This document shows positions 9,763 through 19,632 of a DNA stretch of 64,000 nt, piece after piece. Source of the DNA: Draconibacterium sp. GTDB taxonomy: Bacteria; Bacteroidota; Bacteroidia; Bacteroidales; Prolixibacteraceae. Numbering within the stretch: the first letter of the stretch is position 1; the number at the start of each line of letters is the position of its first letter. The notes beneath the pieces are model-generated. The model saw nothing but the letters and a program-made list of their open reading frames with translations. It was not told the DNA's origin and made no database searches. Both the position numbers and the translations under genes were made by a program. The stretch spans positions 1 through 64,000 of the forward strand of contig JADIYN010000011.1 of assembly GCA_016705335.1 (NCBI GenBank), given 5' to 3'.

Positions 9763-10941
9763 ATGAAAAGAACAATTATTCTGTTAGCCTTAGTGCTTGC
9801 ATTCACAGCAACTTTTGCTCAAAAAGGCAAAGTTACAACTGCACAAAGCTTGAAAGATGCAGGTAAAATTGCTGAAGCATATGCCGCAATTGAAGAAGCG
9901 ATAGATGAATCGAACCCAAAAGCTGAAAAATCAATTCCATGGCCAAAAACATGGGAAGTTAGGGGTGAAATATTTCAGGCTATTGGTCAGTCAACCGATG
10001 AAAATATCAAAAAACTTAGTGCCGACCCACTTACTGAAGCTTTAAACTCTTATAAAAAGTCAATGGAGTTGGACACTAAAGGAAGTGATTCCAAAAGTGT
10101 GAAAATTAAATTAACACTATTGACAAACGATTTTACAAATCAGGCTGTTAATGCTTTTCAAGTTGAAGATTACAACAAAGCTTTGTCATCTTTCGAGCAA
10201 ATTCTTGAAATCAATAATATGCCAATTGTTAAATCGGATAATCCTGACGCAGTGGATACAGTAATTATCTTTAATGCCGGCCTTGCAGCCTACAATGCAG
10301 AGAATTATGAAAAAGCCATTAAATATTACAGAGATGCTGCAAAATATGGTTATAACGGTGCAAAAACTTACAGTTTAATTGGCGCTGCTTACCAGATGAT
10401 GAATGATACAACTGCTGCATTACAGGCACTTCAGGAAGGTTATGAAAAATATCCGGACGACAATGCAATACTTGAAAGTATGATTCAGATTTATATGGAT
10501 CTCGACAAAACGGATGAAGCTCTGAAAAACCTTGAAAAAGCAATTGCACAAGATCCAACTAAACCCAGGTATTATTTTGCGCAGGGAGCATTATTTGAAA
10601 AATTAGGCCAGGAACAAAAAGCCATCGATACCTATAAAAAAACGATGGAAATTGACCCTACATTTTTTAATGCTTATTACAATTTAGGTGCACTTTATTA
10701 TAACAAAGGAGTTCAACAGGTTGAGGTTGCAAATGCGGTTCCGGCAAATGAAAAAGCAAAATATGATGCTGAAGTAAAAAAGGCTGACGAATGGTTTGCA
10801 CAAGCTCTGCCATACATGGAAAAATGTAATGAACTTCAGGCGGACGACAAAATGGTTTTGGAATCATTAAAAAACTTATATTATCGTTTGCAGGATATGG
10901 ATAAATACAATGCAGTGTTAGACAAAATAAAAAGTCTGTAA
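9763..10941 (+). CDS. Secreted tetratricopeptide-repeat protein
   Basis: This 392-residue protein begins with a clear signal peptide (MKRTIILLALVLAFTATFAQ, cleavage likely after AQ or FA). A helical region follows and TPR-type repeats occupy about residues 135-385, for example AGLAAYNAENYEKAIKYYRD, IGAAYQMMNDTTAALQALQE and YFAQGALFEKLGQEQKAID. It is expected in the periplasm as a protein-protein interaction scaffold. No catalytic motif is seen and no specific partner can be named. It has its own strong promoter (9706-9737) and terminator (10956-10982), so it is a single-gene unit. Confidence 0.8.
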   Translation: MKRTIILLALVLAFTATFAQKGKVTTAQSLKDAGKIAEAYAAIEEAIDESNPKAEKSIPWPKTWEVRGEIFQAIGQSTDENIKKLSADPLTEALNSYKKSMELDTKGSDSKSVKIKLTLLTNDFTNQAVNAFQVEDYNKALSSFEQILEINNMPIVKSDNPDAVDTVIIFNAGLAAYNAENYEKAIKYYRDAAKYGYNGAKTYSLIGAAYQMMNDTTAALQALQEGYEKYPDDNAILESMIQIYMDLDKTDEALKNLEKAIAQDPTKPRYYFAQGALFEKLGQEQKAIDTYKKTMEIDPTFFNAYYNLGALYYNKGVQQVEVANAVPANEKAKYDAEVKKADEWFAQALPYMEKCNELQADDKMVLESLKNLYYRLQDMDKYNAVLDKIKSL

Positions 10942-10955
10942 TAATATTCAAATTT

Positions 10956-10982
10956 AAAGGAGGGTTAACACTCTCCTTTTTA
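10956..10982 (+). terminator. Rho-independent terminator after the TPR gene
   Basis: AAAGGAG at 10956-10962 pairs with CTCCTTT at 10973-10979 around a 10-base loop and is followed by more T residues. The remaining bases to 11187 hold no gene I can support. Confidence 0.65.
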
Positions 10983-11187
10983 ATAACATATTATATTTAA
11001 CATAATATCAATTATAAGACAAACATTTCAAACTATTAATTACAGATTTTAGCTGTTTTCCTCATCATAAACAACGCAATTATTCAACACAATAAAAACA
11101 GCGTTTCCAGTTCCGTTATAGCAAAAATGCATTTTAAAATTCTGGTTTTCATTGCTCATCAACATTACTTTTTCTTATATTGATACA

Positions 11188-11631
11188 ATGAGAACTGACG
11201 AAAATATAGTCAAAATAAAATTTATTGATCCTGCAATAAATATTTCAATCCAGTTGCCGTTGGTTGAAGCTACTGTTTCGGCTGGATTTCCTTCTCCTGC
11301 TGACGATTATTCTGAATCAAGGCTCGATTTAAACAAAGAATTAATAAGCAACAAAAGTGCTACATTCTATGCCCGTGTCAGAGGCGATTCAATGACATTG
11401 GCCGGAATAACTGACGGAGATTTGCTTATAATTGACAAATCAAAAACTCCTGTAAATGGTTCGGTTGTGGTTTGTTTAATTGATGGTGAATTTACTGTTA
11501 AACGACTTCAGAAAGCTGGAAATCAATACTATCTGATGCCTGAAAACAATAATTACCAGCCCATTAAAATAAGACCTGAAAATGAAGTTGCCATTTGGGG
11601 CGTAGTTACTTATACAATCAAAAAACATTAA
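11188..11631 (+). CDS. umuD: UmuD-like SOS mutagenesis protein (S24 peptidase fold)
   Basis: This 147-residue protein matches UmuD, the self-cleaving accessory subunit of DNA polymerase V. The self-cleavage site Ala-Gly is visible in VSAGFPSPADDY near residue 30, followed by RLDLNKELI as in known UmuD proteins. The catalytic Ser is in RGDSM and the catalytic Lys in DGEFTVKRL. I use ATG 11188; the in-frame TTG at 11152 is too far upstream of the family start. The stop is 8 bases before the umuC ATG, so the two are co-transcribed. No convincing SOS operator is recognised upstream. Confidence 0.88.
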   Translation: MRTDENIVKIKFIDPAINISIQLPLVEATVSAGFPSPADDYSESRLDLNKELISNKSATFYARVRGDSMTLAGITDGDLLIIDKSKTPVNGSVVVCLIDGEFTVKRLQKAGNQYYLMPENNNYQPIKIRPENEVAIWGVVTYTIKKH

Positions 11632-11639
11632 TAAAGGCA

Positions 11640-12886
11640 ATGTTTGCGCTTGTTGACTGCAATAATTTTTACGTTTCATGCGAACGGGTTTTTAATCCGG
11701 TTCTTAACAGAAAACCAGTGGTTGTACTTTCGAATAACGACGGCTGCATAATTGCGCGTTCAGAAGAAGCAAAAAAACTGGGTCTGCAAATGGCCGAACC
11801 GGCATTTAAAAAAAGTAAATTCCTCAAAGAAAATAACGTTCATGTTTTTTCATCAAATTATACGCTTTACGGCGACATGTCGGAACGTGTAACGAAACTT
11901 TCTCACTTTGTTCCTGAAATTGAAATATACAGTATTGATGAAGTATTCATGAATTTATCAGGTTTTACAGGTGATTTGGATGATCTTGCAACTAAAATAA
12001 GCACAACGGTAAGGAGGAATACAGGAATTCCGATTTCTGTTGGAATTGGCCCAACAAAAACCCTGGCAAAAATTGCAAACAAAGCTGCAAAACTAACCGG
12101 TGGAATTTTTATCATTAAAAATAACAGACAATCAGAAGCACTGATCCGAAATACACCAATTAATAAAGTTTGGGGAATTGGCGGACAATACACAAAATTA
12201 TTGCTTCAAAACAATGAAAAACAGCCTTTGATTTCACCTAACTTGATGACAACTGGTTGCGCGTTAAAATGAAAGTAATGGGCCTGCGAATAAAACGTGA
12301 ATTACTTGGCGAATCATGCATTTTACTTGAATTGATGGTGCCTCCCAAAAAAGCTGTTGCAACAACCCGCGCGTTTGGAAAGAAAACTTCAGAATTGATT
12401 TATATAACTGAAGCCGTTTCTACTTATTCAGTCAGGTGCGCCGAAAAATTAAGAAAACAGAATTCTGTTGCAAACCTGCTTACCATTTTTATACACTCTG
12501 ATCCGTTTAATTTAAATGAGCCGCAAATAAATATAAGCAAAACAATTTCATTACCTGTGGCTACCAATGATAACATTGAACTGGTGAAATATGCCATTCT
12601 ATGTTTAAATGCGATTTTTAAACCCGAATTTCAGTATAAAAAAGCGGGTGTAATTGTTGAAGGATTGCAGGATGAAGCTCAGATTCAGGGAAATATTTTT
12701 GATAAAACCGACAGAAAAAAGCAACATAAGTTGTTTCATGCCATTGACAAACTGAATTATGAATTTGGTCGCGACAAGGTAAAACTAGCCGTTCAGGGAA
12801 ATGGAAAAGAATGGAAACTGCGGCAGGAAAAACTCTCAAAACGTTACACAACCAACTGGAAAGAGATAATTGAAGTTAAAGCATAA
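11640..12886 (+). CDS. umuC: UmuC-like Y-family DNA polymerase (frame-broken near 12215-12250)
   Basis: UmuC is the catalytic subunit of translesion polymerase V. The palm starts at the N-terminus with FALVDCNNFYVSCERVF (first metal-binding Asp). The YSIDEVFMNL motif holds the catalytic acidic pair. SVGIGPTKTLAKIANKAAK and VWGIGG (helix-hairpin-helix) follow, and the little-finger and C-terminal UmuC tail run from 12290. The span of about 415 codons is normal. The frame changes near 12215 and again near 12240: the reading frame giving AFDFT and then LDDNWLRVK is expected there. Two nearby indels are needed, consistent with consensus error. Confidence 0.88.
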
Positions 12887-12907
12887 ATTTGATTATTGTT
12901 ATTTGTA

Positions 12908-12955
12908 ATTTCACTTTGAACTTTAAACTTTAAACTTTAAACTTTGAACTTTTAA
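12908..12955. repeat. Short tandem ACTTTAA-type low-complexity repeat
   Basis: The spacer between umuC and the SRAP gene consists of about five imperfect copies of a 7-base ACTTTAA/ACTTTGA unit. A similar ACTTTCTGAACTCTGAACTT tract lies at 58858-58877. Confidence 0.6.
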
Positions 12956-12959
12956 GTAT

Positions 12960-13739
12960 ATGTGTTTTTATTACGCCGTTGTTAAAACAAATGCAAAAGC
13001 CCTCATTGAAAATGGAATTGTAAGCGAAAAGCAACTCAGTTTGTTTTCTGACAAACAGTTTGTAAAAGGATTTGATTTTCCGTTAATGCCTGTAATTTCT
13101 GATGAAAATCCGGAAATAATTCAAATGTTTCAATGGGGATTTGTTCCGTCAGTTACAACCTCAAAAGAGAATGCTACCAGCTTTTTGCGCCAGTACAATA
13201 CTTTAAATGCGAAAGCTGAAAACCTGTTTGAAAGCCGTTTATTTCAGAATGCAATTCAAAAACAAAGATGCCTTGTTTTATGCAGCGGGTTTTTCGAATG
13301 GCGCCATAAAAATCCTGAAAAAAAGAACGCTGAAAAATACCCGTTTTATGTTTCGCTAAAAGATGAAGGAATGTTTGTATTTGGCGGAATCTGGGAGAAA
13401 TTTACCGACAAGCATACAGGTGAAATAATTCATACCTACGCCATTCTTACCACCCGGGCCAACGAATTGATGGAATTGGTACACAACACAAAAAAACGCA
13501 TGCCGCTTATTATTGAACCCGAAAAAGCATTGCGATGGCTTGATCCGAAATTGAGCAGCGAAGAAATCAAAACCTATTTTCAACCTTTCGATTCGGAGAA
13601 ATTAAAAGCAAGGCCCATAAAAAAAATAAACCCGCGTTTGCAGTACGAAAACGATCCGGGAATTACGGTTTTACTACCATTACCAGGAACTGAGTGCAAT
13701 GATGGCAGAACACCCGCAATATTTCGAAAAAACTGTTGA
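12960..13739 (+). CDS. SOS response-associated peptidase (SRAP/HMCES/YedK family)
   Basis: SRAP proteins form a thiazolidine crosslink with abasic sites in single-stranded DNA through Cys2, protecting them from cleavage. Here the protein starts MCFYYAV, so Cys2 is present. The conserved Asn is in NTLNAKAE, the Glu in CSGFFEW, and the conserved His region is VHNTKKRMPLII. The WGFVP motif is also seen. The last 25 residues after ENDPGI do not look family-like. Shifting by one base near 13680 gives an alternative end at 13770 (LSAMMAEHPQYFEKTV), so a C-terminal indel is possible. The position just after umuDC supports a DNA-damage role. Confidence 0.85.
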   Translation: MCFYYAVVKTNAKALIENGIVSEKQLSLFSDKQFVKGFDFPLMPVISDENPEIIQMFQWGFVPSVTTSKENATSFLRQYNTLNAKAENLFESRLFQNAIQKQRCLVLCSGFFEWRHKNPEKKNAEKYPFYVSLKDEGMFVFGGIWEKFTDKHTGEIIHTYAILTTRANELMELVHNTKKRMPLIIEPEKALRWLDPKLSSEEIKTYFQPFDSEKLKARPIKKINPRLQYENDPGITVLLPLPGTECNDGRTPAIFRKNC

Positions 13740-13742
13740 TTT

Positions 13743-13768
13743 GAGGGGAGGAACCCCTACCCTCTTTT
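13743..13768. terminator. Hairpin between convergent SRAP and aldolase genes
   Basis: GAGGG at 13743-13747 pairs with CCCTC at 13760-13764, followed by TTTT; an alternative pairing of inner GGGG/CCCC is possible. It is a probable terminator for the plus-strand SRAP gene. Confidence 0.45.
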
Positions 13769-13800
13769 GACTTGAAAAAATGAGAACTAATACTGTTTTC

Positions 13801-15094
13801 TTACTCCAAAAACCTCTTTCTCAGTGCTTCAATCTGCCCGGCATTTATCGGAATTAACTTACCCAGAGAAGCGCCCATTGTCAGCGATTTTGCACTGAAT
13901 TCAGCTACTTCAAGCCTGTCGAAAGTCCCCAGTAACTTGTCACCTGTTACAAGAATTGAGTCGTTATTGATAATTATTGCCGGAGTATTTTTTGAAAGCA
14001 TATTCAAAATTGTTTCTTTTCCGGCAAAGTGCGAACCAAACGGAACATTTGGTACATCCTGCAGAAAAATCCAGCTTTCGGGTATTGTGCGTACATCCAT
14101 TTTTTGGGCTGTCACACTGTAAGCCATCAAATAGGGTGTTTGTGTCAGAATAATAGAATTTACATGCGGGTTTCGTTTATAAATTTCCTGGTGAAGCCAG
14201 GTCGAGCGGCTTGGCACTTTCCCCTTTTCCCGTTTTCCATCTTTTATCTGAACAATGTCATCGTTTTGCATATCCCAGCGTGCAACATTTGGCGGAGTAA
14301 TCAAAAAATCGTTATTCCGCCAGCGCACCGAAACTGTTCCGTACGAGCTGATCATCAAACCCTGCTCACAGGCGATGGACGATCCGTTTTATCTCTTCCC
14401 TGATTGCTCTCTCATCTGAAGGATATTCCACATATTCCATCTCGGGCAATAATCGAGGTATCTGATCTTCGAATTCTTCAATTTCCGCATCTGTCAGATA
14501 ATTCGGATTACCGATTGTGCTGCCATTTATGATTGTCCGGGCACAGAACTCAAGTGTTTCAAAACGTTGAAAGGCATCTCCCAAATCCTCTCCTCCCACA
14601 ACAGTTCCGTGGTTTTCCATAATTACTGCATTAAATCCTTTTATAAACTCGGTAGCAATTACTTCTCCCAGCAATTCACTTCCGGGCAATTCATAAGTTG
14701 CATAACCAATTGGGCCACAAACATTTTTTGCCTGCGGAATTACATTTGTATTTGGAATTTGACGAACAATACTAAACGAAACCAATGCCGGCGGATGCGC
14801 ATGCAAAATCGCCTTGATATCAGGCCTGGCTTTGTAAATTGCAATGTGAAACGGGTATTCCGATGAAGGTTTGTGCCGCCCTTCAATTGCTCCGTTGTTT
14901 CTTACGCAAATAATGTCGGACGGACGCAATGAACCCTTGTCGATGGCAGAAGGTGTTACCCAAACATCCCCGTTCTCATCAATAACTGAAATATTTCCGC
15001 CGGAAGTTGTTGTTAATCCACTGCGGTAAACTTTGTCGATTATCATCGTTATCTGGTCGCGGGGATGCATCAGTTTTGTATCTAATTTTCTCAT
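13801..15094 (-). CDS. rhaD: Tandem class II aldolase/adducin protein, probable rhamnulose-1-phosphate aldolase (one frame break)
   Basis: Two class II aldolase domains form one span of about 431 codons. Domain 1 (about residues 1-235) has the TTTSGGNISV phosphate loop, zinc ligands in ILHAHPP and the third His in IMENHGT. Domain 2 (from about residue 245) repeats the fold, but the His-x-His site reads ILTQTPY and the third site reads INNDSI, so the metal ligands are gone. The frame changes at about 14362, where domain 2 starts with EQGLMISSYGTVSVRWRNNDF. In this rhamnose operon the likely reaction is cleavage of L-rhamnulose-1-phosphate to dihydroxyacetone phosphate and L-lactaldehyde. The symbol rests on context; other class II aldolase substrates remain possible. 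Confidence 0.75.
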
Positions 15095-15127
15095 TTTCCA
15101 ATTTTTTGATATCGAACTTAAAGGTAC

Positions 15128-15174
15128 AAAAAAGGATACCCTGGAATGAAATTCATCCTGTAGTATCCTTTTTT
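15128..15174. terminator. Strong hairpin between rhaA and the aldolase gene
   Basis: A perfect 12-bp stem pairs AAAAAAGGATAC (15128-15139) with GTATCCTTTTTT (15163-15174) around a 23-base loop. It has A/T runs usable on either strand. It lies inside the rhamnose operon, so it may limit read-through into the aldolase gene. Confidence 0.65.
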
Positions 15175-15190
15175 AAAAATGGAATGGTTC

Positions 15191-16454
15191 CTATCTTTTT
15201 AGTAAGAACTCTTTTTCATATTGCTGAATTTCAGATACGTACTCCTCTCCTACCGGAACATTCTCCTGGAGGCAGTAATAATCCCAGACCGAGCCGAAAG
15301 ATTTTGTTTTCAGTTCTTCCAGCAATGCAAGCCGTTCAAAGTTTTGTCCGGCTTCCTCATATTTCAGTAAAGTTGAAGTGGGTTCGAGCATGGCGATCAT
15401 AAAAGCTTTTTGAGCAGCACGCGTTCCTACAACATATGCACCGATGCGGTTGATGGAAGCATCAAAAAATCGAGCCCTACTTTAACACGGCTCATGAAAT
15501 TATTTCGAACAATTTCTGATGCAATCAACTGAATATCATCATTTAAAGTTACAACATGATCAGAGTCCCAGCGAACCGGACGAGTAACATGGAGCAGCAC
15601 TTCGTCAAGAAATTGAAGACACGATGAAATTTTGTCGCCAACCTGTTCTGTAGGATGAAAATGCCCGTTATCAAGGCAAATCAGTTTGTTATTTTTGATT
15701 GCGTAACCAAGGTAAAAATCATGCGAGCCAACTGTCATTGACTCGGCGCCAATACCAAAAAGTTTGCTTTCCACTGCATCTTTCATCTGCTCTTTTGGAT
15801 AATCCGTCGCCATTGCTTCATCAAGCGATTTTTTTAACAATGTACGATATCCGTTCCTGTCAATTGGAGTATCTTTTGTACCGTCAGGTATCCATGTGTT
15901 GTGAACGCACGGAGTGCCAAGCTGTTTACCGATTTCTGCCGAAATTGCGCGACAACGTTTCACATGCTCTACCCAAAATTTGCGGTTTTCTTCGTTTTTA
16001 CTCGATAGTGTAAAACCATCGGCAGCGCGCGGATGCGAAAAACATGTGGCGTTAAAATCCATTCCGATTCCCTGTTTTTTGCACCAGTCAATCCAGCTTT
16101 GAAAATGTTTTACTTCGATTTTGTCGCGATCAACCACTTCTCCTTTAAAATCGCCATAACTGGCATGAAGATTTAAGCGTTGTTTTCCGGGTAATAATTC
16201 CAAAACTTTTTCAAGATCAGCCTGAACCTGCGCAATTGTATGGGCTTTGCCAGGGTAATTTCCGGTTGCCTGGATACCGCCACCGGAAAGTTTTGCATCA
16301 GGCGTTTCAAAACCTCAACATCATCGGTTTGCCAGCAATGAAGGGAAATTACAATTTCCTTCATTTTTGCAAGAACATCATCGGTATTTACACCAAGTTC
16401 TGCATATTGTTCCCTGGCCAATTCATATGCTTTTCCAATTCTTTCTTTGTTCAT
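15191..16454 (-). CDS. rhaA: L-rhamnose isomerase (two frame breaks)
   Basis: This enzyme interconverts L-rhamnose and L-rhamnulose and is metal dependent (Mn/Zn). The start MNKERIGKAYELAREQYAEL leads to ISLHCWQTDDVE. The frame changes near 16205 to the part with LNLHASYGDFKG, DFNATCFSHPRA, VHNTWIPDGTKD, LDNGHFHPTEQVGDKI and WDSDHVV, which contain the metal and substrate residues. A second change near 15420 leads to MLEPTSTLLKYEEAG and the end at 15191. The span of about 421 codons is the family length, so the breaks look like indel errors. It belongs to the rhamnose operon with rhaT, rhaM, GH78 and the aldolase. Confidence 0.9.
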
Positions 16455-16550
16455 TTTTATTTTGTTTTATAATATTCTACTTTATTTATTATGAGAGATA
16501 AGGTTGATTTTCTTTTATTTTCAGCTATTTGTTTTTGTTTTTTGACATTG

Positions 16551-16583
16551 TCAGCCCCGATAACCATCGGGGTCGCATGCTGA
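16551..16583. other. Hairpin in the spacer upstream of rhaA
   Basis: CCCCGAT (16555-16561) pairs perfectly with ATCGGGG (16566-16572), enclosed by TCAGC/GCTGA arms at 16551-16555 and 16579-16583. The 277-base spacer 16455-16731 shows no gene. There is no T run after the stem on the minus strand, so this is a leader structure or repeat rather than a clear terminator. Confidence 0.45.
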
Positions 16584-16731
16584 TAAGTCGTATTCATCTG
16601 AATAAGAAATATCCTCATTTTTTATTCTCAAAACAGACCTTATTTAATTTGTTCAACCTTCGTATCAAACAAAATCTTTCAAAATCCAAAACTTATTATT
16701 TTCATATTTTGAATGATTACACAACTTATAA

Positions 16732-19158
16732 TTATTGAGTAATTGCATAACTAAAAGCGTATTTACCGGAACCCAAATTCAGTTTTACAGTTTTCCCAAC
16801 TTGTTGTGCACCTTTCGATTTATCATCTTTTAAAGCCGCGGCATTTACTGATACTTTATCGATGGAAGCAGAAGGCAGAATTACTGTAGCTGTTGTATTT
16901 GATGGAACTGAAACTTCATAAACCATATTTCCACCCTCAATTTTCCATGCTGAATTTATTTCACCATGAATTGATTTGAAAGTTGCATTTGCATTTGTAA
17001 GTCCACCACCCGGATGCGGAGCCAGGAAAAAATGTTTGTATCCCGGGTTTTCTTCATCGATTTTGATACCAGCCACATAAGTGTAAAGCCATTCGCCAAT
17101 TGCGCCATAAGCGTAGTGGTTAAAACTGTTCATTCCAACATCCTGGAAAGTTCCGTCTGGTTTTTGTCCGTCCCAGCGTTCCCAAATCGTTGTTGCGCCC
17201 TGTGTTACCGGGTATAGCCACGACGGGTATTCTTTCCGGTTCAACAACATAAAAGCGAGTTCATCATAACCCTGTGCCGACAAAGTTTTGCAAAGCAGCG
17301 GAGTACCTACAAATCCTGTTGTCAGGTGTTTAAATTTATTTACGTCTTCAGCAAGATAAGCGGCTGATTTCGATACAAGGTCAGCGGGAAGTAAATCAAA
17401 TGCAACTGCAAGCAAATAAGCTGTTTGAGTGTGTGAAACCAAACGTCCGGAAGGTGCAACAAATTCATTTACAAATGCTTTTTTAATGTTGTCAGATAGC
17501 GATGTATATTTTGCAGCATCATCATTTTTACCCAATATTTTTGCAATTTTTGCAAGCAATCCGCTTGAATATGAATAATATGCTGTTGCAATCAAATCTT
17601 TTTCGGTAGTTGCGCCGGTGTAATCTGAACGGTTTGTTGCAAATGCCAGCCAGTCGCCAAAATGTGCATCGCCTGTCCATAAATTGTCATCGCCAGCCCT
17701 ACCGTGCATAAATTCCACCCACGCTTTCATGCTTGGATACTGAACCTCCAGAATTCGTTTGTCGCCATAAGCCAGATAGGTATTCCAAGGCACTACCAAT
17801 GCTGCATCAGCCCAGGCCGTTGAGCCGCCATCGCCATTTAAAACATCGGGGATAACATGAGGCAGCCTGCCATTGGAAAGCTGGTCAGCAGTAATATCTT
17901 TTGACCATTTTGTATAAAATGCAGAAACGTCAAAATTAAAGGCTGCAGTTGGACTGAAAACCTGTGCATCACCTGTCCAACCCAATCGCTCATCACGTTG
18001 AGGACAATCGGTTGGAACATCAAGGAAATTACCTTTCTGACCCCACTGAATATTGTGTTGCAGTTGATTGATCAGTGGTTCTGAACAACTAAACTCACCC
18101 GTAGGTTTCATGTCTGAGTGAATAACAATTCCCGTAATATTTTCGAGTTTTGGTGTTCCCGGGAAACCTTCGAGTTTCACAAATCTGAATCCATGAAAAG
18201 TAAATCGTGGTTCATAAGTCTCATCGCTACCACCTTTTAATATATAATTGTTAGTTACTTTTGCTGCCCGCAGGTTATCGGTGTAAAAATTACCATCCTT
18301 ATCCAATACTTCTGCAAATTTAATTATCACTTCGTCGCCTTTTTTGCCTCTAACTTTTAAACGTACCCAACCAACCATATTTTGACCAAGGTCATAAACA
18401 ATTTCACCTTTCGGTGTTGTAATTATTTTCAGTGGTACTATTTCCTCAATAGCTTTCACTGGCGCACCCATGGGTGCAACTAACAATTCCTTCGAATGGT
18501 TGAGTACACTGGTTTTTCCCCAACTGCTATCATCGTATCTATTAGATGCCCAACCTGTTAATTCCATCTGTGCATCATAAGTTTCACCGTTATAAATGTC
18601 AGAGAATACAATGGGGCCAGTTGTTGCTTTCCAGCTATTGTCGGTAACCACCCACTATTCTTGAACCGTTGGTATAAACAATGTGAAGTTGGGCAATTAA
18701 GGCCAACTTGTCACCATAATAGTTATGCTGCCCTTTAAAACCAATATTTCCGCGATACCAGCCATCGCCAAGGATTGCACCTATTGTATTATCATTTCCT
18801 TCAACCATCGATGTTACATCGTAGGTTTGATATTGAATGTGATTTTTGTAGCTTGTCCAGCCTGGTGTGAACAAATCATCACTCACTTTTTTCCCATTCA
18901 AATACAGTTCATATAAACCTAATGCTGATACATAAGCACGGGCAGTTTTGATTTTTTTGGATACCGAAAAATCCTTTCTTAAAAAATGACTTGTATTTTC
19001 CAGCTCAGCCGGGGTTTCATAATATCAATTCCAACCGGATTTGTGTGATACTCGCACACCAGATCAATTACAGTTGTAGTTTTTGCACCAAACACAGCAA
19101 AACTGCTGTACATTAATACGATTGTAAATAAATTTACCCAAATTTGATTTCGTTTCAT
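16732..19158 (-). CDS. Alpha-L-rhamnosidase, GH78 (frame-broken, N-terminal domain apparently deleted)
   Basis: GH78 enzymes release terminal alpha-L-rhamnose. The start at 19158 gives a signal peptide (MKRNQIWVNLFTIVLMYSSF) and then the family N-terminus CEYHTNPVGIDIMKPRLSW. About 20 codons later another frame reads ETPAELENTSHFLRKDFS and continues into the carbohydrate-binding domain with YELYLNGKKVSDD and GDGWYRGNIGF. One more frame break near 18655 leads to the catalytic (alpha/alpha)6 barrel with DVPTDCPQRDERLGWTGDAQ, which contains the catalytic acid region, and WERWDGQKPDGTF. Around 100-150 residues usually present between PRLSW and the LRKDFS strand are missing. Probably periplasmic, feeding RhaT with rhamnose. 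Confidence 0.88.
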
Positions 19159-19185
19159 TCTTATTTGTTTTTGTTGATTTGATTT

Positions 19186-19499
19186 TTACTCCATATAAAA
19201 AACTTCTTCCAATTTTGTTGTTAACGGCGAATTGTCGGGGTTGGTTACCATAATGTCCGCCATAAATTTCCACCATTTTTTAACGGTTTCGGTTTGTCCC
19301 AAATCCTGCGAACCACCATCGCCGCTTACTTTCTGAAAAGCAAAGAGTGTATTTGTTTCTTCATCCAAAAAGATAGAGTATTCACTAACTCCGGCTTCCT
19401 TTAAAAGTATTTTTAGTTCAGGCCAGATTTCGTTGTGGCGTTTTATGTACTCTTCTTTTTGCCCCTTGTTGAGGTGCATTTTAAAGCTAATCGATTCAT
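19186..19499 (-). CDS. rhaM: L-rhamnose mutarotase (one missing base near the start)
   Basis: RhaM interconverts alpha and beta anomers of L-rhamnose before isomerisation. The 97 residues from 19479 match the family (KRHNEIWPEL with the catalytic His, the VSEYSIFLD strand, KKWWKFMADIM). The true start is likely the ATG at 19497-19499: reading MNRLAF there and adding one T to the run at 19480-19486 joins it to FKMHLNKGQ, the usual RhaM N-terminus. Total length is then about 104 residues, the family norm. The stop is 27 bases before the GH78 start. Confidence 0.88.
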
Positions 19500-19632
19500 T
19501 TTTAAAGCCCTCTAACCAAGGGGAGGATAAAATTCTATTTATAATTTAATTTCTGGAATCAGATATCATTTACATTTTTTCAATGACCTTATACTATTGA
19601 ATGTTTACCTTCTTCCAATTCCCAACTTTCTT

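Noticed and set aside
13801..15094. Two independent aldolase genes
   Set aside because: There is only one base offset at about 14362, no intergenic space or start context, and the domain 2 frame continues upstream without interruption.
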